Shown: positions 7,970 to 16,417 of the stretch, piece after piece
How positions within the stretch are numbered: the stretch's first letter is position 1
How the letters are laid out: each line of letters opens with the position of its first letter
From: Acidithiobacillus sp.
GTDB lineage: Bacteria; Pseudomonadota; Gammaproteobacteria; Acidithiobacillales; Acidithiobacillaceae
Direction: 5' to 3'
DNA length: 17,197 nucleotides
NCBI GenBank assembly: GCA_028065135.1
Contig: JAPTWR010000052.1
Location: 1-17,197, forward strand
The notes under the pieces: model-generated
Databases searched by the model: none
Told to the model about the DNA's origin: nothing
The model's input: the letters and a program-made list of their open reading frames with translations, nothing else
Made by a program: the position numbers and the translations under genes

Positions 7970-8983
7970 ATGCGCTGGCTCAAACGCCTTCCGGTTCTGA
8001 TCATCATCGTCGTCGTTGCTTTTAGCGCCTACGCCTACTTCCAGATTGCTGATTACTACCCCAACACGGACGATGCTTATGTACATGCCCATGTCGTGGA
8101 CATTGCACCGCGGGTAACAGGGCATATCGTCGCTATTTTTGTACATGATAATCAGGTCGTGCAGGCTGGACAGCCTCTGGTCAAAGTGGACCCGCGGGCT
8201 TATCGCTACGCTCTGCAGAAGGCAGAGGCTGAATTGACGCAGGCGGAAAGGCAGACCGCCGCCATTCGGGCCGACATTGCCGGAGCGCAGGCCAATATCA
8301 GCGCCGACCAGGTCAATTATCAGAATGCCCTGCGCAACGCACAACGCGCGGCGGCATTGGCGGCGCAGAAATACCTGTCTGCGCAACAGGCGGATAATCA
8401 GTTGACCGCCGCGCAAAGTGCCGGAGCGCGCTTGGCCGCTGATCAGGCTGCCCTGGCGGAAAGACGGGCGCAGCAAGAACTCAACGCCGCTCGGATCACA
8501 GCCGCCAAGGCGGCGGTGAGCACCGCGAAGATGTACCTTTCCGAAACCACTCTCTACGCGCCCATCACCGGGGTCGTCAGTAAAGTGGATAATATCCATG
8601 TGGGCGACGTGGTCAATGTCAATCAAGATTTGTTCCCCCTGATTGGCAATGCGGAATACTGGGTTGAGGCCAACTACAAGGAAACCGATCTCCACCGGGT
8701 ACATCCTGGCCAGACTGCAGAAGTCACCATTGATATGTATCCTAACCATCGCTTCAAAGGAAAGGTAGTGAGCCTGAGTGGCGGCGCGGGCAACGCCTTC
8801 TCTCTGCTTCCCCCGGAAAATGCTACGGGTAACTGGGTCAAGGTGACGCAACGCGTGCCCGTGCGGATCCTCATCACCAACCCGGATCCCAAGTTCCCGC
8901 TCCGGATCGGTACCAGCGTGTCGGTAACGGTGGATACGGGCGGAGCACCGCGTTGGGTCAAAGCACTGCGGCCATTCCTCTGA
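7970..8983 (+). CDS. emrA: EmrA-like HlyD family membrane fusion protein (efflux adaptor)
   Basis: This periplasmic adaptor would link an inner-membrane MFS pump to an outer-membrane channel for drug or organic-acid export. The ATG at 7970 has AAGGA at 6 nt; the frame also contains a TTG at 7952 without a ribosome site. The 337 residues have an N-terminal membrane anchor (8-28), a first lipoyl half with VHAHVVDIAPRVTGHI (38-53), a long alanine-rich alpha-helical hairpin (about 75-185), and the second lipoyl half with LYAPITGVVSKV (195-206). The beta-barrel part carries the EmrA-type motif SLLPPENATGNWVKVTQRVPVRI (278-300). No emrB or tolC gene is present on either side. The EmrA subfamily is clear; the transported compound is unknown. 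Confidence 0.9.
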   Translation: MRWLKRLPVLIIIVVVAFSAYAYFQIADYYPNTDDAYVHAHVVDIAPRVTGHIVAIFVHDNQVVQAGQPLVKVDPRAYRYALQKAEAELTQAERQTAAIRADIAGAQANISADQVNYQNALRNAQRAAALAAQKYLSAQQADNQLTAAQSAGARLAADQAALAERRAQQELNAARITAAKAAVSTAKMYLSETTLYAPITGVVSKVDNIHVGDVVNVNQDLFPLIGNAEYWVEANYKETDLHRVHPGQTAEVTIDMYPNHRFKGKVVSLSGGAGNAFSLLPPENATGNWVKVTQRVPVRILITNPDPKFPLRIGTSVSVTVDTGGAPRWVKALRPFL

Positions 8984-8992
8984 AAACAGATA

Positions 8993-10500
<1,508 letters not shown>

Positions 10501-10551
10501 GAGCTCTCCGCCTCCAATCTGCATATGGCGACTACAGTTGCACAATGCCCG

Positions 10552-10563
10552 ACCAATCGGTCA
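10552..10563. promoter_or_regulatory. TetR-type operator motif in the tetR leader
   Basis: ACCAATCGGTCA lies within GACCAATCGGTC (10551-10562), an inverted repeat of GACC/GGTC around four bases. On the minus strand it directly abuts a -10-like TAATAT (plus-strand ATATTA, 10564-10569), as expected for an autoregulatory site. It shares 10 of 12 bases with the motif at 7797-7808. Confidence 0.55.
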
Positions 10564-10656
10564 ATATTAGGGCAGTGTAGCACCACCCATGGTAATTGTC
10601 CCCCTATGGACAAGGGCCGATAGTTATCCACCATCCGCCTGCAATTTGCTATTCTA

Positions 10657-10671
10657 GACACCACAGGTGTC
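10657..10671. promoter_or_regulatory. Perfect 6+3+6 palindrome GACACC-aca-GGTGTC
   Basis: This 15-bp inverted repeat has two perfect 6-base arms. It sits just downstream of a -10-like TATTCT (10650-10655) and ends 18 bp before the ATG of the membrane protein gene at 10690. It has the size and position of a small operator. The binding protein is unknown. Confidence 0.4.
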
Positions 10672-10689
10672 GACTAAGGAAAACCACAC

Positions 10690-11628
10690 ATGTTTACCCA
10701 CACTCCCAGCCAGGGAGATCTGTCTTTCGCTTTATTATTGCGAGCGCTGCGCGGCATTACCTTATGGCAACCCATTCTGGTGTACGTCATCGCCGTTTTC
10801 CTGGGCATGTCTGGTCTGGAACTCTTCGCACAATGGCCTGGGGGATGGGCTGGCCCCACTATTGGGGTGATTATTCTGCTGGTCAGTTTTGGTGTTGGCT
10901 ACCTGGGCGCCGGCGGTATTCTACTGCACGAGGCACGCGGTGATCCATTGCCGGGAATAGTGAAGAGTCTCCGCTTTGGTATACGGGCGCTGCCGCGCCT
11001 GCTGGGGCTGCTGATTATTGAAAGTCTTTTGCTCTTGGGTATTTTTGTCGTAGAAGTATTGGGATTTCTCGCTTGCAAGATACCAGGGATTGGCGCGATG
11101 CTTTTTGTCCCGCTCTTCCCTGCCATCATGCTGGTAAACGCCATTGTTTTTGTCCTCGCCATTATTGTCTTCAATCTCTCCGGGCCCGCTTTATGGCACG
11201 GCGAAAGCGTAGGCAACTCACTCCGTCATACCATCGCCATCGCTCGCAATAAACCAGGTTCTATTCTGCTGATGATGCTGCTGCTCGCCGCGTTGGCAAC
11301 GGGTATGGGAATCATCATCGCGGTGATTCTCTACACTGGATACAGCATGGCACTAACGGCTGCCACCCCGGTGCTGGCCACGGAAATCATCCGCAGCGCA
11401 GACATGTTCTGGCAAATGCTGGGGGCGCTGTCTGGCGACAGACTCATCAGCGGTGAAACACTTGTGCAGCCGGTGGCAACAAACACCTCCTTATATAGCG
11501 CGGGGCTCAGCATGGGGGTCGGTCTGGCCAGTGCGCTGGTTTTTATTCTCCCTAATGTAGTGTTCCTGCTGGGTATAGCGCATATCTATATTGAGGCTCT
11601 TGAACTGATAGCACCGGAGGATGTCTAA
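10690..11628 (+). CDS. Predicted six-helix integral membrane protein, function unknown
   Basis: I do not recognise this 312-residue protein. Hydrophobic segments lie at about 28-47, 53-79, 104-129, 133-162, 190-222 and 272-300, giving roughly six membrane helices and no signal peptide. Two basic or polar stretches stand out: SLRFGIRALPRL (93-104) and GESVGNSLRHTIAIARNKPG (171-190). The second resembles the amphipathic linker seen in several families of small unknown membrane proteins, but no motif suggests transport or catalysis. The segment 232-270 is likely an extramembrane loop. The start ATG has AAGGA at 9 nt. A palindrome in the leader suggests regulation. The 3' end overlaps the next gene by 8 bp, so the two are likely co-transcribed. 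Confidence 0.75.
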   Translation: MFTHTPSQGDLSFALLLRALRGITLWQPILVYVIAVFLGMSGLELFAQWPGGWAGPTIGVIILLVSFGVGYLGAGGILLHEARGDPLPGIVKSLRFGIRALPRLLGLLIIESLLLLGIFVVEVLGFLACKIPGIGAMLFVPLFPAIMLVNAIVFVLAIIVFNLSGPALWHGESVGNSLRHTIAIARNKPGSILLMMLLLAALATGMGIIIAVILYTGYSMALTAATPVLATEIIRSADMFWQMLGALSGDRLISGETLVQPVATNTSLYSAGLSMGVGLASALVFILPNVVFLLGIAHIYIEALELIAPEDV

Positions 11629-11932
11629 TTTCGCCATGAAAAAATGTATACGTCTACTGGAAATTGAGAAAAACCGCTGCCAGAGTTGCGGTATGCCGCT
11701 GCAGTTTGATCCCCAAGGCGGGGGGACGGAGACTGACGGCAGTCATAGCGCTTGTTACTGTAGCTACTGCTATGAGGCGGGGCAATTCAAGGAGCCGGAA
11801 CTAACGCTGGACGCCATGCAACACCGTGTCCGTCAACTGATGCGCAACCGCAATAACCCATGGTATATCCGCGCTTACATGGCGCACCGCGTACCGACGC
11901 TGGCCCGTTGGCGGGGATGCAAAAAACGTTAG
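11621..11932 (+). CDS. Small zinc-ribbon domain protein
   Basis: This protein of 103 residues resembles the putative zinc-ribbon family Zn_ribbon_2 (PF12674). Two cysteine pairs, C20/C23 in CQSCGMPL and C47/C50 in YCSYCYEAGQF, flank a GTETDGSHS turn and would bind one zinc. The family pattern then continues with a helical stretch starting LTLDAMQHRV, and the tail is basic (ARWRGCKKR). The molecular role of the family is not established. The ATG at 11621 overlaps the preceding stop by 8 bp and sits directly after GGAGG; an in-frame ATG at 11636, 15 nt from that site, is an alternative start. Coupling to the membrane protein gene is likely. Confidence 0.8.
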   Translation: MSNFAMKKCIRLLEIEKNRCQSCGMPLQFDPQGGGTETDGSHSACYCSYCYEAGQFKEPELTLDAMQHRVRQLMRNRNNPWYIRAYMAHRVPTLARWRGCKKR

Positions 11933-11963
11933 GGGAGGGTAATAGGGTAATGTTGTATATTAA

Positions 11964-11996
11964 GAAGCCTCCGCAGTTCACCACTTCGGGGGCTTC
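11964..11996. terminator. Hairpin between convergent genes, probable terminator
   Basis: GAAGCCTCCG (11964-11973) pairs with CGGGGGCTTC (11987-11996) with one G-T pair, around a 13-nt loop. It lies 31 bp after the zinc-ribbon stop and 30 bp beyond the stop of the convergent coiled-coil gene. No clean U-tract follows on the plus strand. On the minus strand a TTTTTT comes before the stem rather than after it, so the terminator call is moderate only. Confidence 0.5.
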
Positions 11997-12026
11997 CGTG
12001 CTTAAAAAAGCTGCTCAGATCGGGGA

Positions 12027-12395
12027 TTAAATCGCGGAACGGGGACGTCGGCCACGACGAGGCTTCAGCTCCTGCATGAGCGCGTTTCCACGATCATCCA
12101 ACTCACCCAGCAAATGGCTATCGTCACCCACGCGACCACGAACTTCGGCGACAGCCGCAAGAATCTGCGCAGGCTCCCAATCAGGCACCAGACGAGAAAT
12201 GCGGTCCATCAATGACCGCCGTTGTGCTTCACGCTCACGACGTGCGCGTGGGTTTTCCTGCAAACTCCGCTTCTGTTGCTCGAATTTTGCCAACTGCTCA
12301 CGCAGCCGCATTTCTGTCTGTCGTTGCTTCTCTTCTAAATCCGCCAAACGCTCTTCTGAGGTACGGCGGTGACGTTTCTTTGCTTGCGCTTCCAT
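12027..12395 (-). CDS. Small basic coiled-coil protein with AT-hook-like tail, function unknown
   Basis: I do not recognise a family for these 122 residues. The N-terminus is very basic (KKRHRR), followed by a long charged coiled coil rich in Glu, Arg and Gln (about 13-65). A short helical domain comes next, with LVPDWEPAQILAAVAEVRGRVGDD (about 69-92). The tail ELKPRRGRRPRSAI contains RRGRRP, close to the RGRP core of AT-hooks. The design suggests a nucleic-acid-binding, oligomerising protein, perhaps nucleoid- or plasmid-associated, but this is inference from composition. The ATG has AAGGAG at 9 nt. It stands 62 bp after the flavin reductase gene on the same strand and may be co-transcribed with it. 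Confidence 0.7.
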   Translation of the reverse strand: MEAQAKKRHRRTSEERLADLEEKQRQTEMRLREQLAKFEQQKRSLQENPRARREREAQRRSLMDRISRLVPDWEPAQILAAVAEVRGRVGDDSHLLGELDDRGNALMQELKPRRGRRPRSAI

Positions 12396-12457
12396 GCTCG
12401 ATCGCTCCTTGAAATTAGGTTGCCATGGCGGAAAAAATCACCAATGCAATAATTATG

Positions 12458-13474
12458 TCAGCTTGTTTTTGCTTTGGCAAATACAAATGCATCGGCAAAA
12501 ATATGCTCCGGATTCAATCCTGCCCCCTGTAAAGCATCGGATAAGGAAAACACCATATCTGGATGCCCGCAAATATAAGCATCGATTGCGCTCGCGTCCG
12601 GAAAATCATGAATGACTTGTGCGGTAACATAACCAGTGGCTCCCGACCAGGAGGCGTCCGGGCGTGATACCATCCGGGTTACCTGAAAATGGTCATGGCG
12701 CGACTGCCATTCACTCAGTAAATCGTGACAATAAAAATCTTCCGCATGGCGTACACCCCAATAAAAATGGATAGGCCGTATGGAGCCCTGCGCGAAGAGC
12801 GACTCGAGCATACCCTTGATAGGCGCAAAGCCTGTGCCAGTGGCAACCATCAACAAAGGACGAGTGGATTCCTGACGAATAAAGAAAGTGCCTAATGGGC
12901 CTTCAAAGCGCAGTATGTCCTTTTCTTTTAAGGCACCAAAAACATGCCCGGTAAAGGCGCCACCAGGCACCTTTTTAATGTGCAGTTCTAACAATGCATC
13001 ATCGCCGGGTACATTGGCGAGGGAAAAGCTCCGCCTGCCGCCATCTTTCAGAAGGATGTCGATGTACTGCCCAGGAAGGAACTGCAGGCGCTCTGTAATC
13101 GGAATCTTTAGAAAGAGGGCACGCACATCAGGTGCTAAATCCACTATTTTAGCCACCCGCGACGGTAGGGTTTTAATCTGAATATCCTTGGCGGCGCCGA
13201 TCTCCCGGACTTCTATGATTACATCGGACAAGGGCGTTGCCTGACAGAAGAGCGCCAAACCCGACGCCTTCTCCGCAGCCGACAATACTTTTTCTTCCAC
13301 CTTCCCATAATCCACTTCGCCACTGAGAATGCGTCCCTTGCAGGTCGCACAGGTGCCATTGCGACAGCCATAGGGGATGTTAAAACCATGCCGTAGAGCG
13401 GCCTCCAGGATAGTTTCATCATTGTCGCAACCCATCTCGTGGCCACTGGGTTCGATATGCAGATGGTAAGGCAT
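12458..13474 (-). CDS. 2Fe-2S ferredoxin-linked NAD(P)H-flavin reductase (AscD/RfbI-like)
   Basis: This is a fused electron-transfer protein of 338 residues. A plant-type [2Fe-2S] ferredoxin domain (1-90) has ligands C37, C42, C45 and C77 (YGCRNGTCATC, then LFCQAT). A ferredoxin-NADP reductase-like module follows, with the flavin motif RRSFSLAN (147-154), GTGFAPIKGM (213-222) for the pyrophosphate, and CGHPDMV (302-308) for NAD(P)H. The order matches CDP-6-deoxy-hexulose-3-dehydrase reductases and the reductase subunits of aromatic or methane oxygenases. No partner dehydrase or oxygenase is in the window, so the electron acceptor is unknown. The ATG at 13474 has AGGAAG close upstream and gives the normal N-terminus. 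The frame is open to 13516, without a better site. Confidence 0.85.
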   Translation of the reverse strand: MPYHLHIEPSGHEMGCDNDETILEAALRHGFNIPYGCRNGTCATCKGRILSGEVDYGKVEEKVLSAAEKASGLALFCQATPLSDVIIEVREIGAAKDIQIKTLPSRVAKIVDLAPDVRALFLKIPITERLQFLPGQYIDILLKDGGRRSFSLANVPGDDALLELHIKKVPGGAFTGHVFGALKEKDILRFEGPLGTFFIRQESTRPLLMVATGTGFAPIKGMLESLFAQGSIRPIHFYWGVRHAEDFYCHDLLSEWQSRHDHFQVTRMVSRPDASWSGATGYVTAQVIHDFPDASAIDAYICGHPDMVFSLSDALQGAGLNPEHIFADAFVFAKAKTS

Positions 13475-13497
13475 ACGCACTTCCTTTCGTAAAAATT

Positions 13498-13509
13498 TAA
13501 AATATTTTA
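13498..13509. promoter_or_regulatory. AT-rich palindrome TAAAATATTTTA in the flavin reductase leader
   Basis: This perfect 12-bp palindrome sits within the AT-rich stretch 13489-13509, 24-35 bp upstream of the reductase start. It could be the -10 region of that promoter, an operator, or both. The contrast with the GC-rich surroundings is clear. Confidence 0.4.
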
Positions 13510-13510
13510 G

Positions 13511-13542
13511 GGGCATTCTAACAGATGCGCGACATAATGCCC
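13511..13542 (-). terminator. Possible rnt terminator hairpin
   Basis: Perfect 7-base arms GGGCATT (13511-13517) and AATGCCC (13536-13542) enclose 18 nt. On the minus strand the stem lies just after the rnt stop and is followed by a T-rich stretch broken by As, ending in TTTTT. It may terminate the aat-bpt-fetB-rnt transcript before the reductase gene. The loop is long, so confidence is low. Confidence 0.35.
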
Positions 13543-13546
13543 TGCT

Positions 13547-14152
13547 TCAGGGGTACTCCCGGTTGAGATCATAGCGATTCACAATCCGGCAAAATAATTC
13601 CGCCGTTTGGCGCGCATCATAGAGTGCTGAATGCGCCTGGGTGTGGTCCCAGTCCAGACCGGCGGCCATAACGGCCTTGGCCAGCACGGTCTCACCATAG
13701 GCCAAACCGGCCAGACTGACGGTGTCAAAAGTGCTGAAAAGATGAAAGGGATTGTTTTTAACGCCCGTTCGCTTTTCTGCTGCTTTGATAAACGACAGGT
13801 CGAAAGAGGCATTGTGGCCCACAAGAATGGCACGCCGACATTGGGCAGCCTTTACAGCCGTGCGCACCGGCCTGAAGATCCCGCGCAAGGTCTCTTCCTC
13901 GGAAATCGCACCGCGCAGTGGCTGAAATGGATCAATACCGGTGAATGCCAATGCCGCCGGATCAAGCACGGCCCCGGCAAAGGGTTGCACATGAAAGTGG
14001 TGAGCGGCTACCGGCCGTAACTGCCCTACTTCGCCGCCAATGATAATCGCAGCCACTTCTAGCAAAGCATTACGGTCAGGATCAAATCCTGCCGTTTCCA
14101 CGTCGACCACTACCGGCAAAAAGCCGCGAAAACGTCCGGCTAAAGCCGCCAT
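13547..14152 (-). CDS. rnt: Ribonuclease T
   Basis: RNase T is a DEDDh 3'-5' exoribonuclease that trims the 3' ends of tRNA, 5S and 23S rRNA and turns over the CCA end of tRNA. The 201 residues (E. coli has 215) show all the catalytic residues: D17 and E19 in VVVDVETAGFD, D118 in VGHNASFDLSF, and H174 with D179 in HSALYDARQTAELF. The start ATG at 14152 has GAGGAG upstream, inside the end of fetB, whose stop is 7 bp away. A TTG at 14170 in the same frame would make an overlapping start. It is the last gene of the aat-bpt-fetB-rnt run. It is co-oriented with the reductase gene further downstream. Confidence 0.95.
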   Translation of the reverse strand: MAALAGRFRGFLPVVVDVETAGFDPDRNALLEVAAIIIGGEVGQLRPVAAHHFHVQPFAGAVLDPAALAFTGIDPFQPLRGAISEEETLRGIFRPVRTAVKAAQCRRAILVGHNASFDLSFIKAAEKRTGVKNNPFHLFSTFDTVSLAGLAYGETVLAKAVMAAGLDWDHTQAHSALYDARQTAELFCRIVNRYDLNREYP

Positions 14153-14159
14153 TAGAGTA

Positions 14160-14939
14160 TTACTCCTCAATACGTTGAGAAAAAACCAGGGCGTGTGGTG
14201 CGGCCAACAGCACCGCGGTGGAGACGCTCAAGGTTACCGACGCAGTCAACATCACCATCACTACCAATTGCATGGATACCGCAGTGAGTGGCGCCATACC
14301 GGCCAGAATCATACCTGCGGTAATTCCTGGAATATGAATCATGCCAACACTTTTCAGGCTGTCGATAGTCGGGATCAACGAGCTGCGCACAACGCTACTA
14401 TACAGACTACGCATGGCCTGGCGATGGTTGGCGCCGAGGGCCAACATAGCCAACAACATATCCTCGCGCTGGCCCACCTCGCTGCGCAAACGATTAAGCG
14501 CCAGCGACACCGCGTTCATCGCGTTGCCAATAATCATACCACCGATGGGGACGAATGATTCGCCGCGCCAGAAAACCAACCCGGACATGAGCATCCAAGC
14601 GAGGGTGACCACAGTCGCCACCGTAATGCTGATCACCCCGATCCAGTAGGCATGAGGGATACCGGCACCGCGCTTACGGTTGAAACGACCAGCCATCAGG
14701 ATCATGATCACCAAGAAAAGTACCAGCAAAAACGGTTGGTGCTGGCGAAACAGCCAACCCAGCAAAAACCCCATGACCCCTAATTGAATCGTCGCCCGCG
14801 CCGCAGCCCAGAGAAGTTCCTTGCCTACGCCGAGACGCTGCCAGGCGGACAAAGCCCAGGCGCTGCCCAAAAGGCCCATCACCCCCACTATGGTCCACGG
14901 CGATAAGGTGCTGAAAATATCTGGTGCGGCATTGTTCAT
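14160..14939 (-). CDS. fetB: FetB-like iron export permease (UPF0014)
   Basis: This inner-membrane permease of the FetAB/UPF0014 family, described in E. coli as an iron exporter that protects against oxidative stress, has 259 residues, the same as E. coli FetB. There are about seven membrane helices, with the conserved central stretch FVPIGGMIIGNAMNAVSLALNRL. Further conserved blocks are LALGANHRQAM, SSLIPTIDSLKSVGMIHIPGITAGMILAGMAPLTAV and the C-terminal TLSVSTAVLLA helix. The ATG overlaps the bpt stop as ATGA. The usual ATPase partner, FetA, is not adjacent on either side, so this permease must use an ATPase encoded elsewhere. Confidence 0.92.
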   Translation of the reverse strand: MNNAAPDIFSTLSPWTIVGVMGLLGSAWALSAWQRLGVGKELLWAAARATIQLGVMGFLLGWLFRQHQPFLLVLFLVIMILMAGRFNRKRGAGIPHAYWIGVISITVATVVTLAWMLMSGLVFWRGESFVPIGGMIIGNAMNAVSLALNRLRSEVGQREDMLLAMLALGANHRQAMRSLYSSVVRSSLIPTIDSLKSVGMIHIPGITAGMILAGMAPLTAVSMQLVVMVMLTASVTLSVSTAVLLAAPHALVFSQRIEE

Positions 14940-15646
14940 TCGCGGTTCCGTGCCGCTGACAGCAGACGCCAGTCACCCGCCACAAAGCCCTCCAGGGGGC
15001 GAAAGCGCTTTTTATAGTCCATTTTCGGGCTGCTGGCGACCCAATAACCAAGATAAAGGTAGGGCAGGCGCTGTTTCCTGGTCCATTCAATCTGACTGAG
15101 AATAGCGAAAATACCCAGGCCACGTTGCGGCAGATCCGGCGTGTAAAAAGTGTAAACCGCAGATACACCACCGTCCAGCACATCCACCAGTGCCACCGCC
15201 AGCAGGTGATCGTCTTGCTCAAAGACCAGCAGGCGGGCATCAACGCCACCAGTTTCGACAATCATTTCCCGGTACAGACGATCCGCGTGTTCATCCATGC
15301 CTCCCCCTGGATGCCGCCAGCACTGATATTCAGCGAAGAGGCGGGCGTGGGCGGCATCCCATTGCGGGGCCTGTTCACGTATTTGAATTCCCTGGTTCCG
15401 CCCCCAGGTGCGGCGCTGGCCACGATCCGGCTGGAACTCCGCGACGGGTATACGCACGGAAATGCAGGCGTCGCATTGCGGACACATCGGGCGGTAGGCC
15501 ACTGAGCCATTGCGCCGAAATCCTTTTTGCAAGAGTTGGCCATATTGGACATTGCCCACCATCTCGCGGGGGTCGCTGAGCACCAAAAGTTCTTCCTGGT
15601 CCGGCAAGTAGGGACATTTCTGCAAAGCGGATATATAGAAGGCCAT
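14936..15646 (-). CDS. bpt: Aspartate/glutamate leucyltransferase (bacterial ATE homologue)
   Basis: Bpt transfers leucine from Leu-tRNA to proteins with N-terminal Asp or Glu, making them N-degron substrates for ClpS and ClpAP. The 236 residues match the family. The N-terminal domain has CPYLPDQEE (11-19) and the cysteine cluster C55, C58, C61 in RPMCPQCDACISVRIPV. The C-terminal acyltransferase part contains LVDVLDGGVSAVYTFYTPDLPQRGLG and LYLGYWVASSPKMDYKKRFRPLE. Its ATG lies 2 bp after the aat stop, and its own stop overlaps fetB. E. coli lacks Bpt but many proteobacteria carry aat-bpt in tandem, as here. Confidence 0.95.
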   Translation of the reverse strand: MAFYISALQKCPYLPDQEELLVLSDPREMVGNVQYGQLLQKGFRRNGSVAYRPMCPQCDACISVRIPVAEFQPDRGQRRTWGRNQGIQIREQAPQWDAAHARLFAEYQCWRHPGGGMDEHADRLYREMIVETGGVDARLLVFEQDDHLLAVALVDVLDGGVSAVYTFYTPDLPQRGLGIFAILSQIEWTRKQRLPYLYLGYWVASSPKMDYKKRFRPLEGFVAGDWRLLSAARNRE

Positions 15647-15648
15647 GA

Positions 15649-16368
15649 CTAAAACATCTCGTGCAAAGATAAAGAGATTTTCCAGTCAGCTTGTGGGTGT
15701 TGGGTGCACAGATCGGCAAGCGCTTGCAAGAAAGCGCTGCGTGTCCATTCACGCGCACCCATGCTTTGCAGATGTGGGGTGATGAACTGGGTATCGATCA
15801 GGCCAAAGCCCCAGTGCTGGAGATGACGCGCTAGCAGAACAAGGGCCAGCTTGGAGGCATCGGGCACCCGACTGAACATGGACTCCCCGAAAAAGAGCCC
15901 GCCGAGGGCGACGCCGTAGAGTCCGCCGACCAGCCGGTCCCGCTGATAGACTTCTAAAGAGTGCGCCGCTCCGGCAGCAAACAGATCCAGATAGGCGGCA
16001 CGTACCGCCGGAGTAATCCAGGTACCGCTCTGCCCGGCGCGCGGCTCCGCACATGCGTCGACAACACCGACAAAGTCGCTGTCCATGTGGTATTGCCAAT
16101 CCCCGTTACGGGCCGACTTGCGTAAACTGCGGCTGATATGTACCGCCGAGGGTTCCAGGACGGCACGGGGATCAGGGCACCACCAGAGAATGGGGTCTTC
16201 CTCAGCAAACCAAGGGAAAATGCCCTGCGCGTAGGCCCTGAGCAGGCGCTCCCGAGATAAATCTCCACCGATGGCGATCAGATTGCCGTCGGCCTGCTCC
16301 GGGTCGGGAAAAGGGGCTGATCGGTCGTAATCGCGCAGGAGGACCGGACATACGCCTTCAGGGCGCAA
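15649..16368 (-). CDS. aat: Leucyl/phenylalanyl-tRNA--protein transferase
   Basis: Aat adds Leu or Phe from aminoacyl-tRNA to proteins with N-terminal Lys or Arg, creating N-degrons read by ClpS. The 239 residues carry the family blocks GGDLS (34-38), YAQGIFPWF (46-54), WWCPDPRAVL (62-71) and TWITP (116-120). Later blocks are GGLYGVALGGLFFGESMFS (148-166) and DTQF (192-195), followed by HLQSMGA. The start is a TTG at 16368 with a full AGGAGG 8 nt upstream; no ATG or GTG in frame comes close to the expected N-terminus. With bpt directly behind it, the pair makes both basic and acidic N-termini degradable. Confidence 0.96.
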   Translation of the reverse strand: MRPEGVCPVLLRDYDRSAPFPDPEQADGNLIAIGGDLSRERLLRAYAQGIFPWFAEEDPILWWCPDPRAVLEPSAVHISRSLRKSARNGDWQYHMDSDFVGVVDACAEPRAGQSGTWITPAVRAAYLDLFAAGAAHSLEVYQRDRLVGGLYGVALGGLFFGESMFSRVPDASKLALVLLARHLQHWGFGLIDTQFITPHLQSMGAREWTRSAFLQALADLCTQHPQADWKISLSLHEMF

Positions 16369-16376
16369 CTGCGCTG

Positions 16377-16382
16377 CCTCCT
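16377..16382 (-). promoter_or_regulatory. Strong ribosome site that fixes the TTG start of aat
   Basis: AGGAGG on the minus strand lies 8 nt before the TTG at 16368. An ATG at 16390 is in a different frame. This supports the unusual TTG as the genuine start. Confidence 0.7.
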
Positions 16383-16417
16383 GCCTGCATCAAAGACCAA
16401 CCCCCCTGCGGTACCAA

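Noticed and set aside
7883..7992. Short frames before the adaptor gene (ATG at 7883 and ATG at 7890) as leader peptides
   Set aside because: Neither has a ribosome site, and no attenuator-like hairpins follow. They are compatible with chance.
7886..8851. Long minus-strand frame (321 codons) opposite the EmrA-like gene
   Set aside because: It is the shadow of a clear HlyD-family gene; its translation has no domain pattern and the plus-strand protein has all family motifs.
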